Shown: positions 52,598 through 62,121 of the stretch, in pieces
Position numbering within the stretch: the stretch's first letter is position 1
Layout: each line of letters begins with the position of its first letter
DNA from: Bradyrhizobium sp. NFR13
GTDB lineage: Bacteria; Pseudomonadota; Alphaproteobacteria; Rhizobiales; Xanthobacteraceae
Direction of reading: 5' to 3'
Assembly: GCF_900114605.1 (NCBI RefSeq)
Contig: NZ_FOTP01000002.1
Coordinates: 310,001-374,000, forward strand
DNA: 64,000 nt
Program-made: the position numbers and the translations under genes
Notes under the pieces: model-generated
Told to the model about the DNA's origin: nothing
What the model saw: only the letters and a program-made list of their open reading frames with translations
Databases searched by the model: none

Positions 52598-54868
52598 TCA
52601 GATCTGGCCGTGGAAAGTACGGTTGATCACATCACGTTGCTGCTCCGGCGTCAGCCGGACGAAATTCACGGCGTAACCCGAAACCCGGATCGTGAGTTGC
52701 GGATACTTGTCCGGGTTCTTCATCGCGTCTTCGAGCGTCTCCCTGTCGATCACGTTCAGGTTCATGTGGAAACCGCCGCGATCGAAATAGACGTCGAAGG
52801 CTTTGACGGCTTCATCGACGAGCTGGTCATCCGACAGGTGAGCCTTCTGGGGAGCGACCGAGACCGTGTAGCTGATGCCGTCCTGGGCATCCTTGTAGGG
52901 AAGTTTTGAGACCGAGAGGCAGGAGGCGAGCCAGCCGTGGCTATCGCGTCCGTGCATTGGATTGGCGCCCGGTCCGAACGGCTCTCCCTTTCGCCGTCCG
53001 TCGGGGGTATTTCCCGTAGCCTTGCCGTAGACGACGTTGGAGGTGATCGTGAGCACGCTCTGGGTATGTGTCGCGTTCCGGTAGGTCGGATGCTTGCGGA
53101 TCTTCTCCATGAAGCTGGTCACAAGGCTTGAAGCGATCTGATCGACCCGATCGTCATTGTTGCCGAACTGGGGCGTCGACTGGTTACCCTCGTTCTTGTA
53201 GTCAACGACAAGTCCTGTTGCATCCCGCGTAACGCGGACCTTTCCGTATTTGATAGCGCTGAGACTATCGGCAACCACCGAAAGACCTGCGATGCCGAAT
53301 GCCATCGTGCGCAGGATATCGCGATCATGGAGCGCCATCTCCAGACGCTCATAGAAATACTTGTCGTGCATGTAGTGGATGCAATTCATCGCATGGACGT
53401 AGACCCTGGCGAGCCACTCCATCGTGCTATCGAACTTGGCCATGACGTCGTCGAAATCGAGGAAATCACCCACAACGGGCTGCGACGTCGGGGCAATCTG
53501 TTCGCCGGATACTTCGTCCCGGCCGCCATTGATGGCGTAAAGCAGCGCCTTCGCCAGGTTGACGCGCGCGCCGAAGAATTGCATCTGCTTTCCAAGGCGC
53601 ATCGCCGAAACACAGCAGGCAATCCCGTAGTCATCTCCCCAGAAGGGCCGCATCAGATCGTCATTCTCGTACTGAAGCGAGGAGGTATCCTTGCTGACCT
53701 TCACGCAATAGCGCTTGAACGGCTCCGGCATCTTGGTGGACCAAAGCACAGTGATGTTTGGTTCGGGCGCCGGGCCGAGATTGTAAAGCGTGTGCAGCAT
53801 CCGATAGCTGCTTCGGGTCACCAGTGCCCGGCCATCCAGATCCATTCCGCCAACACATTCGGTCGCCCAATAGGGGTCGCCGCTGAACAGTGCGTCGTAA
53901 TCAGGCGTGCGGAGGAAACGAACGATACGGAGTTTCTGGACAAGCTGGTCCCAGAGCTCTTGCGCTCCGGCCTCGTCCAGAATGCCGGCCTTCAGGTCCC
54001 GCTCGATATAGATATCGAGGAAGCTCGATATACGGCCGATCGACATCGCGGCGCCGTTGGCTTCCTTGATGGCGCCCAGATAGGCAAAGTAAGTCCACTG
54101 AAATGCTTCCTGGGCATTCGCCGCGGGCTTGGAGATGTCGTGACCGTAGAGTTTCGCCATGGATGCGAGATCAGCGAGCGCGCGCATCTGCTCCGATAGT
54201 TCTTCACGCGTCCGGATGATTTCATCGGTGGGCCACATATCGTTGATCTGCGCGCGCTCCGCCCGCTTCGCCTCAAGGAGGCGGTCGGTTCCGTACAGAG
54301 CCACCCGGCGATAGTCACCGATGATGCGGCCACGTCCGTAAGAGTCGGGCAGGCCGGTGACGATCCCCGATCGGCGACAGTTCATGATCTCGGGTGTGTA
54401 GACGTCGAACACGCCGTCATTGTGCGATTTGCGATATTTCGTGAATGCTTCGTGCACGCGCGCGTCAGGTTTGAAGCCTGCAGCTTCCAGGCCGTTCTCG
54501 ACCATCCTGAGGCCGCCGAACGGAAAGATCGCGCGCTTGAAAGGCTGATCTGTCTGCAGGCCGACGACGACTTCGTTATCCTTGTCGATATAGCCAGCAT
54601 TGTGTGCCAGCATGGTCGAAGGGGAGGCGGCATCCACCGCAAGTACGCCCTTCTTTCTCTCATCGGCAAAATAGGGCTGCAGTTTTGCCCAGACCGCTTT
54701 TGTGCGGGCTGAAGGGCCTGTCAGGAAGTCCTCGTTGCCGGTGTAAGGCGTGACGTTCCGGGCAATGAAATCGCGGACGTTGATCGAGGTCTGCCAGTCT
54801 CCCGACCGAAACCCCTTCCAGCAATCCCCGGTATCGGCTTCCTTCCTGAGAGCGGCACTTGCTTTCAT
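52598..54868 (-). CDS. pflB: Pyruvate formate-lyase (formate C-acetyltransferase)
   Basis: 756 residues from [16 protein letters not shown], matching the 760 of E. coli; a longer open frame is rejected because it runs into leader sequence. Active-site pair Cys418-Cys419 (GIACCVSAM) has the same numbering as E. coli, and the glycyl-radical site is Gly731 in RVSGYAVNF (E. coli Gly734). It converts pyruvate and CoA to acetyl-CoA and formate. The radical is oxygen-sensitive, consistent with the perfect FixK box upstream. Few alphaproteobacteria carry it. Confidence 0.96.
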   Translation of the reverse strand: MKASAALRKEADTGDCWKGFRSGDWQTSINVRDFIARNVTPYTGNEDFLTGPSARTKAVWAKLQPYFADERKKGVLAVDAASPSTMLAHNAGYIDKDNEVVVGLQTDQPFKRAIFPFGGLRMVENGLEAAGFKPDARVHEAFTKYRKSHNDGVFDVYTPEIMNCRRSGIVTGLPDSYGRGRIIGDYRRVALYGTDRLLEAKRAERAQINDMWPTDEIIRTREELSEQMRALADLASMAKLYGHDISKPAANAQEAFQWTYFAYLGAIKEANGAAMSIGRISSFLDIYIERDLKAGILDEAGAQELWDQLVQKLRIVRFLRTPDYDALFSGDPYWATECVGGMDLDGRALVTRSSYRMLHTLYNLGPAPEPNITVLWSTKMPEPFKRYCVKVSKDTSSLQYENDDLMRPFWGDDYGIACCVSAMRLGKQMQFFGARVNLAKALLYAINGGRDEVSGEQIAPTSQPVVGDFLDFDDVMAKFDSTMEWLARVYVHAMNCIHYMHDKYFYERLEMALHDRDILRTMAFGIAGLSVVADSLSAIKYGKVRVTRDATGLVVDYKNEGNQSTPQFGNNDDRVDQIASSLVTSFMEKIRKHPTYRNATHTQSVLTITSNVVYGKATGNTPDGRRKGEPFGPGANPMHGRDSHGWLASCLSVSKLPYKDAQDGISYTVSVAPQKAHLSDDQLVDEAVKAFDVYFDRGGFHMNLNVIDRETLEDAMKNPDKYPQLTIRVSGYAVNFVRLTPEQQRDVINRTFHGQI

Positions 54869-54967
54869 GGTACGTCTCCGTCCGATGCATTCTTGATTGG
54901 TGGGCCCGATGGAGCTGATCCATACGAGCAAGGGTGACGTATGTTGGTCTGGCCGAAGTGCTGATGT

Positions 54968-54981
54968 TTGATCTGGATCAA
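54968..54981. promoter_or_regulatory. FNR/FixK box, perfect, for the pfl operon
   Basis: TTGAT-CTGG-ATCAA, centre 107 bp before pflB; -41.5 placement gives a leader of about 65 nt. Confidence 0.85.
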
Positions 54982-55160
54982 GCTGATGCAGACATCGCTG
55001 CATCGACGCACGTCGTGCCTGTCAACGCTTCAGCGATCCGGGCTATCGTTGATTTTGACAACGCCCTCTTTCTGCCGCGCGCCGGATCGGGATCCGTGAT
55101 GCAGGCGCGATGCGGACGGCGTTGCTCTCGGAGGCGCCCGTTCGACGGAATCGATATCTT

Positions 55161-55193
55161 CACTTCGCAGCGCGCTTTGTGCGCTGCGAAGTG
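55161..55193. terminator. 13-bp perfect inverted repeat
   Basis: CACTTCGCAGCGC and its exact complement with a 7-nt loop, downstream of the secreted gene at 55219 and before the pfl promoter. No T-tract, so either a Rho-assisted terminator or an RNA hairpin. Rest of the 54869-55218 spacer has only the FixK box. Confidence 0.5.
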
Positions 55194-55218
55194 ACTTGGC
55201 GAGCGTCGCGGGCAAAAA

Positions 55219-55656
55219 TTACCAACCGTAATAATAGCGCGCGGCGCCATAGCGGGGATAATAGCCTCCGCCCCCATAGGGAGCGCAGTAGTCGGAAGCA
55301 TATCCACTGCTGTACGCGTAGCTGCCACCATAAGGGTATCCGCTGCCGTAATAGGGGTAAGCGTCGCCGTAATAGGCCGAACGTGCGATCGCACCGCCCA
55401 CGACCGCGCCGGCAGCGGCTGCGCCCCAGCCCCAACCCCGGTAGCCCCGATATCCCCAGCCGCGATAACCGCCCCAACCTCGGTAACCCCCGCCGCCGTA
55501 CCAGCGCCCGTAGCGTACTTGCAGCACTGGCGTGTCCAGCGCGGTCTTCATCGCGGCGACGTTGGTCGGCAGCGGTGCTGCCGTAGCGGGTGAGGCAGCA
55601 ATACCGATGGTGGTGATGGCAGATGCAGCAACGACCGTTGCCTTGATGAAGTTCAT
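55219..55656 (-). CDS. Small exported Tyr/Gly-rich protein
   Basis: 145 residues: signal peptide (to ATAAPLP), a short neutral part (NVAAMKTALDTPVLQVRY), then GYRGWGGYRGWGYRGYRGWG repeats, a hydrophobic GA stretch (GAAAAGAVVGGAIARSAYY, glycine zipper) and a Tyr/Gly tail with one Cys (SDYCAPYGGG). A common envelope-protein type in Bradyrhizobium; function unknown. A one-mismatch FixK box lies 123 bp upstream. Confidence 0.75.
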   Translation of the reverse strand: MNFIKATVVAASAITTIGIAASPATAAPLPTNVAAMKTALDTPVLQVRYGRWYGGGGYRGWGGYRGWGYRGYRGWGWGAAAAGAVVGGAIARSAYYGDAYPYYGSGYPYGGSYAYSSGYASDYCAPYGGGGYYPRYGAARYYYGW

Positions 55657-55772
55657 GACGTCCTCCTCATGGTTGAGACGGAACGAATTGAGCCGAGCGA
55701 TGCTCCATCTTTCGTTGCGAGGCAGCTCAAGGGCATAGCGATCTGATGGTTCTAGCGCTCGGGAGCGGGACC

Positions 55773-55786
55773 TTGACCTAGATCAA
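55773..55786. promoter_or_regulatory. FNR/FixK box, one mismatch
   Basis: TTGAC-CTAG-ATCAA, in a 343-bp spacer between the Tyr/Gly-rich gene (minus, predicted leader about 82 nt) and the small gene at 56000 (plus, about 179 nt). The minus-strand target is more likely. No other signal seen in 55657-55999. Confidence 0.7.
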
Positions 55787-55999
55787 CGTAGCCACCTCTG
55801 ACCGGTCGCTATTGGGCCAGGAAGATCCGGGTCGATCGACTTCAATCGGATCGTTGTCGTTGCTATCTCGCCGGCGCGGTCCGTACGGATCTCTCTCGTC
55901 GCGAGCCGGACGGCAGCTGACTGGCGGATCAGCCGAGTCGCACTACCGTTCGACATGCATGAACCATCCGCAGCTGTGCGAACTGAGAAAGGGTTCAAG

Positions 56000-56173
56000 A
56001 TGGCTGAAACCCCCAGGCTCTCCGTAGAGAAGGTCCTGAAAAAATTAGTTGAAAGCGAGATGAAAGCGGATAGCGCATCTCGCGTCTCGAAGATTGATGC
56101 GCTGGATGAAGAAATAAAGCGAATGAGAGCGCAGCGTCAGCGACTGGACCGGAAACCGCCCAAGCGCGACTAG
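56000..56173 (+). CDS. Small coiled-coil protein
   Basis: 57 residues from MAETPRLSVEKVLKKLVESE. Mostly helix with heptads (VEKVLKKLVESEMKADSASRVSKIDALDEEIKRMRAQRQRL), very charged, ending KPPKRD. An in-frame ATG 45 bp upstream adds no conserved sequence. Unrecognised. Confidence 0.5.
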   Translation: MAETPRLSVEKVLKKLVESEMKADSASRVSKIDALDEEIKRMRAQRQRLDRKPPKRD

Positions 56174-56218
56174 GCTTCAGATAAAGCGTCTAGAATCTTC
56201 AGCGCGGGAGTTTTGTCG

Positions 56219-56905
56219 ATGGTTGTGAGCGAGCCGGGTTTGACGGGCGCCCATCTGAGAACGCCCCGGGCCGCGGGTCTTGCGGGCATCATATTCTCGG
56301 TCCTGTTGTTCGCTGTTTTCGGCCTCATGCGGCTCTCTGTCCCTGCCGATCCCTTTGAACGGGGGGGCTGGCTTGCGGGAGATACGAAGTATGTCACGCT
56401 TGCCATGAATCTCGTGCCGTTCGCTGGGGTCGCCTTTCTCTGGTTCGTGGGCGTGCTTCGCGATCGACTCGGGGCGCGGGAGGATCGGTTTTTTGCGACG
56501 GTGTTCCTGGGGAGTGGCTTTCTGATGCTGGCCATGCTCTTCGCTGCTGCCGCCGTTGTCGGCGCGATCATTGTTGCGTTCCATGCCGCGCCCGAATTGC
56601 TCATCCACTCCGGCACTTTTCACTTCGGCCGCGGCTTGGCCTACGGAATGGTCAACATCTATCTGGCGAAGACGGCGGCCTTCATGATCACGACATCGAC
56701 GATTGCCGTCTACACCCGTTTGACGCCGCGTTGGCTTGCGTTCGGGGGATATGCCATCGCGGCCGTCCTTCTCTTCGGGAGCAGCTATTTCGACGGAAGT
56801 TTGCTTGCATTTCCGCTGTGGGTTCTCGTCGTCAGCGCGACTGTGCTGTGGGATAGGCAGGCTGCCTCGACGTCGGCAGGCTTGCCGCCGACAGAGCTGG
56901 AGTAG
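56219..56905 (+). CDS. Multi-span membrane protein of unknown function
   Basis: 228 residues from MVVSEPGLTGAHLRTPR; GGGAG 8 nt upstream, TTG 6 bp earlier is an alternative. Six predicted helices: AAGLAGIIFSVLLFAVFGLM, VTLAMNLVPFAGVAFLWFVG, GFLMLAMLFAAAAVVGAIIV, and three more after a histidine-containing loop (IHSGTFHFGRG). Mean length and order resemble small DUF-type integral proteins; no active site is evident. Confidence 0.65.
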   Translation: MVVSEPGLTGAHLRTPRAAGLAGIIFSVLLFAVFGLMRLSVPADPFERGGWLAGDTKYVTLAMNLVPFAGVAFLWFVGVLRDRLGAREDRFFATVFLGSGFLMLAMLFAAAAVVGAIIVAFHAAPELLIHSGTFHFGRGLAYGMVNIYLAKTAAFMITTSTIAVYTRLTPRWLAFGGYAIAAVLLFGSSYFDGSLLAFPLWVLVVSATVLWDRQAASTSAGLPPTELE

Positions 56906-56987
56906 CGCAGATGCTAAGCTCCCGCTTGCCAGTCCGGGCATTCAAGAGCCGGATCCGCAGATCATCGAGAATTCCCATCAATCCTTC

Positions 56988-57308
56988 CTATTCCATGACC
57001 GCGGATCTGCGCGCCTTAATCCTGCGCGTTGTCAGCCACCAGCCAAGCGTGGTGGGCAACGCGAGAATCATGCTGGTCCATGCGACCCAAACTACTCGTC
57101 CTTCAAGCGGCTGGGAGACCGTTTTCTGAATTTCGAGGAAAACGAAAAACAGGATGGGTATGGCCACGCACATCGAGAAGCCAAAGGCTTTGTTTGGGAT
57201 TCAGCTGCCGACAATCAAGCCAAGCAGCGTGCCAGGGAGTGCTGCCACGAGTAGCCAAACTATAACGAATACAGGTACGGCAACAACGATGTTATAGAAT
57301 ATGCTCAA
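56988..57308 (-). pseudogene. Small membrane gene interrupted by in-frame TGA
   Basis: On the minus strand a 35-codon membrane-type frame starts at TTG 57308 with GGAG 9 nt upstream (YNIVVAVPVFVIVWLLVAAL, GTLLGLIVGS), ends at TGA (57203-57201), and continues in the same frame with IPNKAFGFSMCVAIPILFFV to VWVAWTSMILALPTTLGWWL and a basic tail to 56988. One base change would restore a single protein of about 106 residues (TGG, Trp). It might be a recent nonsense mutation, or two small peptides; strain comparison is needed. Family not recognised. Confidence 0.45.
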
Positions 57309-57421
57309 TTGCTGTCACTCCATGACGGCAGATTTGTCCGGCAGCGATATTCTCGCGGTTGGTGCTGTCGCCGGCTCAACCCCACGAGTGCTTCCCCTGC
57401 TTCATCGTTCAGGCCGGAGAG

Positions 57422-58501
57422 CTAAGCTCCACTTTGCTGGGTTGAAAACGTCGTTAGGCTTTCCTTCTTCCGGGAGGTGAGCAAACGGCCGACGCCGATG
57501 AACGGAAGCTCGATGTATTTCACCGAGAGGCAGGCCACAGGCACGGCGAACGCCGTAATTACCAAGCCAGAGATCAGGCCGGTCACCAGCGGATGCGGCA
57601 AGCCTGATACCCGATGGAGCTGGAGATTGATGATTTCCAGAAACAACACATTCCACAGGTACAAGCTGTAGCTAATGGTACCGAGGAATACTGATGTCGG
57701 CCTGGCAAGGAAATCGCCGAGGGCGCCGGCTTTACGGTAGTAAATGAGCCCAACCAGAAACACTGCGATCGTTTCCTGAATGGTGTGACGCGCAAAAATA
57801 GTTCCGATGAGGAGGATGGGCCACGACCATGTCGGGATCCGGCTGATCACGGCTCTACCAAGCGGCGTTGGAATCAGCGCGCCCAAGGCGAAGCAATAGA
57901 TGAACATGCGGAACTGGACGAGATATCCCATCAAGGGTGGCAGGTAGAGGCATGCGAATATCAGGGCAACGACGACCAGCCCGGCCTCTTTAAAACGTTT
58001 GAAGGCCAGGAAGCCGAGCGCAAGCAGAACAGCTCCCCATGCTTCGACGCCCAGTGTCCAGGTTGCGCCGTTCACCGGATATTCCAGCAAGCTCAGATTG
58101 AGAAGAAGGTTGTCTGCTGTGCGAGGAGTTCCGGCCGCGTTGAAGACCAGCCAGCACGCTATAAGGCAGACGAACAGCACGGGGTAAATGCGGAAAAAGC
58201 GACGGATGAAGAAATTGCGAATGAGCGATGGAGTAGGCGACCTATCTCGCATGAGACTTTCAAAGAGGACCGCACCGCTCATAATAAAAAACAAAGCGAC
58301 CGCCGTCTCGCCGTTCAGGAGCGTAAGCCCAATCTTTGACATCCAGTCTCTAGCTCCGGTGATACCACTAAAGTTCCGGTAGAGCACTCGGCCGACCAGA
58401 TCCGGATCAGCGCCTAGGATGGCGTGGAAGAAGACGACCATGAGGGCCGCATACCCTCGCAGACCGTCAAGTTGCTCGTTTCGCTGTGGAGAGGTGGACA
58501 T
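57422..58501 (-). CDS. Acyltransferase family 3 (OafA/YrhL)
   Basis: 359 residues, about ten membrane helices. Family opening NEQLDGLRGYAALMVVFFHA with conserved Arg and His, VRMRDRSP-like cytoplasmic loop, and IRNFFIRRFFRIYPVLFVC. These enzymes move acyl groups onto surface sugars (O-antigen or exopolysaccharide). It follows another glycan-type membrane gene by 133 bp, suggesting a small surface-modification pair. Confidence 0.88.
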   Translation of the reverse strand: MSTSPQRNEQLDGLRGYAALMVVFFHAILGADPDLVGRVLYRNFSGITGARDWMSKIGLTLLNGETAVALFFIMSGAVLFESLMRDRSPTPSLIRNFFIRRFFRIYPVLFVCLIACWLVFNAAGTPRTADNLLLNLSLLEYPVNGATWTLGVEAWGAVLLALGFLAFKRFKEAGLVVVALIFACLYLPPLMGYLVQFRMFIYCFALGALIPTPLGRAVISRIPTWSWPILLIGTIFARHTIQETIAVFLVGLIYYRKAGALGDFLARPTSVFLGTISYSLYLWNVLFLEIINLQLHRVSGLPHPLVTGLISGLVITAFAVPVACLSVKYIELPFIGVGRLLTSRKKESLTTFSTQQSGA

Positions 58502-58634
58502 GCCCCGAGTGTTTCAGAATGTTTCGCTCAGCGCAAATCTCAGGAAAAAAGCGGCCCCTTGTCTCCGTCGCTGAAACCTTCGTTGATGCATCTAGTGAGT
58601 TTCCGCGCGACGCGATCGGCACGCAACTTCCGAT

Positions 58635-60128
58635 TCAATTGGCCAATGGCACGGCAGCATTTTTAGTGATCTGCGGGCCGTCGTCGCTAGACCTCATTTC
58701 TAGCAGGCAGTCATATCGCATTGCGATGGCTTGTCCGCGAGACAGCGCGCGATCGACACAACGACCTAAGATCAGTGGATCGGAGGCGGGTGCAAAAGCC
58801 GTCTTAATTTGACCGAAAGGGAAACTCTCGCCCGTTAGGGCGTGCGTCGCCGGACCGAGCGGAACACGCAAGTCTCCGTAGACAATCGCAAAGGCAATAT
58901 TCTTCGGCCATAGGGTGGTTATAACTGTTGAGTTTTGTCGATCGGGTGACTCACCAAGGGCTGCCCTTATATCCTCTTGGAATGACGCTACTGGACGCAG
59001 ACTAACGATCGACGGATATAGATCTGCTCGGGTCGCCAACAGTGCCATCACTCCACAGAGGATGAGGATACTTCCTTGCAGGGGAAGGACGTGTTCCGGC
59101 TCCTCAGAACGCTTATGTCTCTGCGCCAGCAACGCTGCGCCGATGAAGATGACGACGCTCACAGTCATGAAGACCGTCTTTGCAATCGAATAATTCGAGG
59201 TCAAGCCGGCGGCATGGAGAGCTATATGCAGGATCGTGACCAGGCTTGTGCCGAAACCCATGCACGCAAGTGTGACGGCATATCGATTTTCTCGCGACGC
59301 GAAGAGCAACTTGGCGGAAAGGAAAAATCCAGTGGCAACTAGCACTATTTGAGCGATTCGGCTGCCGAACAAGTTGATGTGAGCGCCGGCTTCACTTTGC
59401 GACGCGTCATACATTGTCCCAATGAAGGGATTCTGCAGGGTCAGAGCGACGGTGATCAAAGAAAACGCGAGCAGCCTCCAGAGTGTGTGCCAATTACGCC
59501 CGCTCCAGAAGTCGAACAGGAGAATGCAGCTATAGACTGCCGCGAGCTGTAAGGCTGGCAACAGATGAGTGCATACCATAATCTGTACACACACCATGAC
59601 CAAAACGTCGGCGCCAAGCCAGCGCTGCCGGCAATGCAAGAACGTCGCGCCTATAAGAGCGATAGGTATCAGTGCTGAGCCCGCGACTTGCCCGAGAAAG
59701 TAGTTATTCACGACCATGCGTCCGAAAATGGGGCCGCGCAGGACTGCGTATGCTACAGTGATCGCGAGCGCCAACATCGCCGCGCGCGTGGCGATACGCG
59801 ATGTGATCGCGAACATGGTTAGATAGAACAGTGCGACAGACGCTGTAGACACTGCGGACATGCCGAGCAATCCGGAGCCGGCGACGCGCCCGATTTGGGC
59901 TGACATCCAGTGCGCAAACGGAGGATAAGTCGACATGACCGGCAGAGCTGGCAAGTCGGTTTGCCCTTCTGCACGAAACATCAGATCGCGAACGAGACCA
60001 TAATGTAAGCCGGCGTCGCTGCTAATTGCATGAAATTCATTCCAAAGCATTGCCGTCGACGCGAGCGCTACAAGGGCGGCGACCACGATTGCGCCAAGCG
60101 GGCCCCCAACCCCAATACGAGATATCAT
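58635..60128 (-). CDS. Polytopic membrane protein, glycosyltransferase-like
   Basis: 497 residues from ATG 60128; a TTG 45 bp upstream is open but lacks a ribosome site. About eleven helices, a luminal loop with Asp and Tyr-Pro-Pro (SSDAGLHYGLVRDLM, MSTYPPFAHWMSAQ) typical of GT-C or PMT-like proteins, and a soluble end with cysteines. Layout matches 13729-15477. Probably acts on surface glycans with the acyltransferase below; catalytic role unproven. Confidence 0.65.
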   Translation of the reverse strand: MISRIGVGGPLGAIVVAALVALASTAMLWNEFHAISSDAGLHYGLVRDLMFRAEGQTDLPALPVMSTYPPFAHWMSAQIGRVAGSGLLGMSAVSTASVALFYLTMFAITSRIATRAAMLALAITVAYAVLRGPIFGRMVVNNYFLGQVAGSALIPIALIGATFLHCRQRWLGADVLVMVCVQIMVCTHLLPALQLAAVYSCILLFDFWSGRNWHTLWRLLAFSLITVALTLQNPFIGTMYDASQSEAGAHINLFGSRIAQIVLVATGFFLSAKLLFASRENRYAVTLACMGFGTSLVTILHIALHAAGLTSNYSIAKTVFMTVSVVIFIGAALLAQRHKRSEEPEHVLPLQGSILILCGVMALLATRADLYPSIVSLRPVASFQEDIRAALGESPDRQNSTVITTLWPKNIAFAIVYGDLRVPLGPATHALTGESFPFGQIKTAFAPASDPLILGRCVDRALSRGQAIAMRYDCLLEMRSSDDGPQITKNAAVPLAN

Positions 60129-60173
60129 CAATCCCAATGGAATATCCGCAGCTCTGTAACCATATTTTTTCAA

Positions 60174-60733
60174 AGTGCACTGGTCGAATCCGGCTATTGA
60201 GGCCGGGTTCGATCAATACCGTTGCACGCAATCGCTAAGCCGGCTCTAGCCACCGTCTGGTTGAACCTGGAATAGGGGGCTGGATGCGGCTTGGGAGGGC
60301 AGCTTAGTATAGCAGAGTTGTGACAGAATAGATCCGTAACTAAAGGTGGCATCGTCAAGGTGCATTGTCTAGCATGTTCTCGGTCTGCGCTCCGACTATC
60401 TCGCGAGGTGGGTCTCGTGCGATGAGTTGGACCGTCTGAGCATGGGGCACCCTAATCTCACGACGGTTTCAGCTGACCTTTTTAAAAATCAGAAATTAGC
60501 CAGACGGCCCTGCGACGTCTGGACCCCAGCGGTGACCCAGAAGCCATGACCCACGCGATGGCCGCAAAAGTTTTGGCCGCCAGATCCGAAGCAATGACGT
60601 GAATCGGCAGACGCGGGGATTGGTGGATGGCGTCCAAGCTGCTCAACTTTGAGCCGGATTTGGGACTGTAGTTGGGACCGCGGTAGTTCGAAATTCGGAT
60701 GTTTAATAAATTCAAATACTTGATAGCGGGGAT
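60174..60733. other. 560-bp spacer beside tRNA-Ser
   Basis: No gene with coding character on either strand, and no integrase or repeat could be identified. It flanks the 3' end of the tRNA, a usual integration target, and looks like non-coding or decayed sequence. Confidence 0.45.
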
Positions 60734-60823
60734 TGGCGGAAAGGGTGGGATTCGAACCCACGGTACCCTTGCAGGCACGGCGGTTTTCAAGACCGCTGCC
60801 TTAAACCACTCGGCCACCTTTCC
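60734..60823 (-). tRNA. tRNA-Ser (anticodon UGA)
   Basis: 90 nt including an encoded CCA. Acceptor GGAAAGG pairs with CCTTTCC, D arm TGGCCGAGTGG, anticodon stem-loop GCGGTCTTGAAAACCGC with TGA, a long variable arm, and T arm GTGGGTTCGAATCCCAC. Read on the minus strand. Confidence 0.95.
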
Positions 60824-60990
60824 GTCGTGGGACAGCGCTTAGCAAAGCGGCTTGCTGAGGGAAAGAGAGGATTGCGTCGGGGCGGCTGTCCGGGGCCGAA
60901 ATCATCGACACGGGATTTTCTTGGGCGGTCGGTGCCGGGGCGCCGGGCGTGCTAAGCAAAGCCTGACGATTCTGAGCGACGGAGACCACC

Positions 60991-61407
60991 ATGGCAAACC
61001 CGACACCGCGCGCCGACGCCTTGCGTGCGATGCGCGAGGCCAAATTCGAGGCGGCACAGCGGCTGATCAAGGAGGCGGGCAAAGCTGCCGCCTCCACGGA
61101 GAACAAGCCCGCGCCTGCGGCAAAGCAGATGGCCGCAGCTCCGAAGCCTGCCAGGAAACAGGTTGCAGAAATCCGGGTGAGTGAGGCGCAGGCCGCCGAA
61201 GCTCAGGCGACGGAAGCCTCGTCTGCAGAGATTGTCGAAGCCAAACCTGCAAAGACCAAGGCCGCCAAAGGGCAGCCCACCGGGGAAAAGACGGCGGCAT
61301 TGAAGGCGGCCAAGGTGAAAGCAGCCAAGGCAAAACCGGCGGCCGCAAGCACCGGGACTGCCGCAAAAAAGAACGTAGCCAAAAAGAGTTCCGCCAAAAA
61401 AGCCTAG
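60991..61407 (+). CDS. Ala/Lys-rich basic protein (histone-H1-like tail)
   Basis: 138 residues. A short ordered start (PRADALRAMREAKFEAAQRL) is followed by low-complexity KPAKTKAAKG, KAAKVKAAKAKPAA and final AAKKNVAKKSSAKKA repeats. Histone H1-like tails of this type bind DNA in some bacteria, but no globular domain supports a claim. GGAGA lies upstream of the ATG. Confidence 0.65.
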   Translation: MANPTPRADALRAMREAKFEAAQRLIKEAGKAAASTENKPAPAAKQMAAAPKPARKQVAEIRVSEAQAAEAQATEASSAEIVEAKPAKTKAAKGQPTGEKTAALKAAKVKAAKAKPAAASTGTAAKKNVAKKSSAKKA

Positions 61408-61881
61408 CCGTCAGCGGCATTCCGCCCGGAAAGCAAGGCGGAAGCGAGCCTAGATTTCGCCGGCAATCGCGCCTATATCTGGTTCGTCGCAAGACGATGG
61501 CGCTGAACCTTACGATGGACTGCGGGCAGACCCGGGGGCAGTACCCGGCGCCTCCACCTCAGCAGCTCGAGGCCTCATTCAGATGAGGTCGATTTCGCCG
61601 GACGGTGAAATGCACGGGCTGCTCAGGCGGGGGCGAAACAGGATCGATGGCCGCGAAGAAGTCGTGAATTGTGCTCGGCATGATACCGCCGTTATCGGGT
61701 CAAAACCTAAATGCAAACGATAACGTTCGCATGAACGAAGTGCGCCTCGCGGCGTAACCGTTCGGGGTAGGTCCACCTTGCAACAGAACGGCCATGGCCG
61801 CGTCAATCTTCGGGTTGGCGCGGCTTTTAATTTGCCGGGTACTTCTGGTTTGCGGTGTCGGAGGGTGGCACTTCCGCGCGT
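61408..61881. other. 474-bp spacer with no recognised gene
   Basis: No convincing coding frame, no FixK-type box and no RNA seen. It separates the Lys-rich gene from the minus-strand gene at 61882 and probably holds only terminators or promoters I cannot identify. Confidence 0.45.
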
Positions 61882-62121
61882 TCAATGCCTGGTCTTGCCC
61901 GCCTGCAGGAACGGCTGCCGCGCATTTTCGTGTTTCTTGTAGAGTTCGAGCCAGCGCCGGTCTTCGGCGTGAGCCCATTGTTCGAGCGAGATCCCAGGTG
62001 GGCGGCCGTGACCGATGGTGCCGTCGAGGCGGGTGAATTCCACGGTCTCTTCCACGGTCAATCCGATCAACATCCGGATGCCCTGGTCATTCAACTCATA
62101 GCTGTCGTCATCGTCGATCAT
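61882..62121 (-). CDS. Conserved small hypothetical protein
   Basis: 79 residues. Acidic start (MIDDDDSYELNDQGIRMLIGL), then TVEETVEFTRLDGTIG and ISLEQWAHAEDRRWLELYKKHE. Soluble, mixed alpha/beta, no signal or metal motif. I associate this pattern with short Bradyrhizobium hypotheticals. No neighbour points to a job. Confidence 0.6.
   Translation of the reverse strand: MIDDDDSYELNDQGIRMLIGLTVEETVEFTRLDGTIGHGRPPGISLEQWAHAEDRRWLELYKKHENARQPFLQAGKTRH

Noticed and set aside
60482-60817. Frame beginning MAEWFKAAVLKT
   Set aside because: It is the translation of tRNA-Ser sequence, a familiar artefact.
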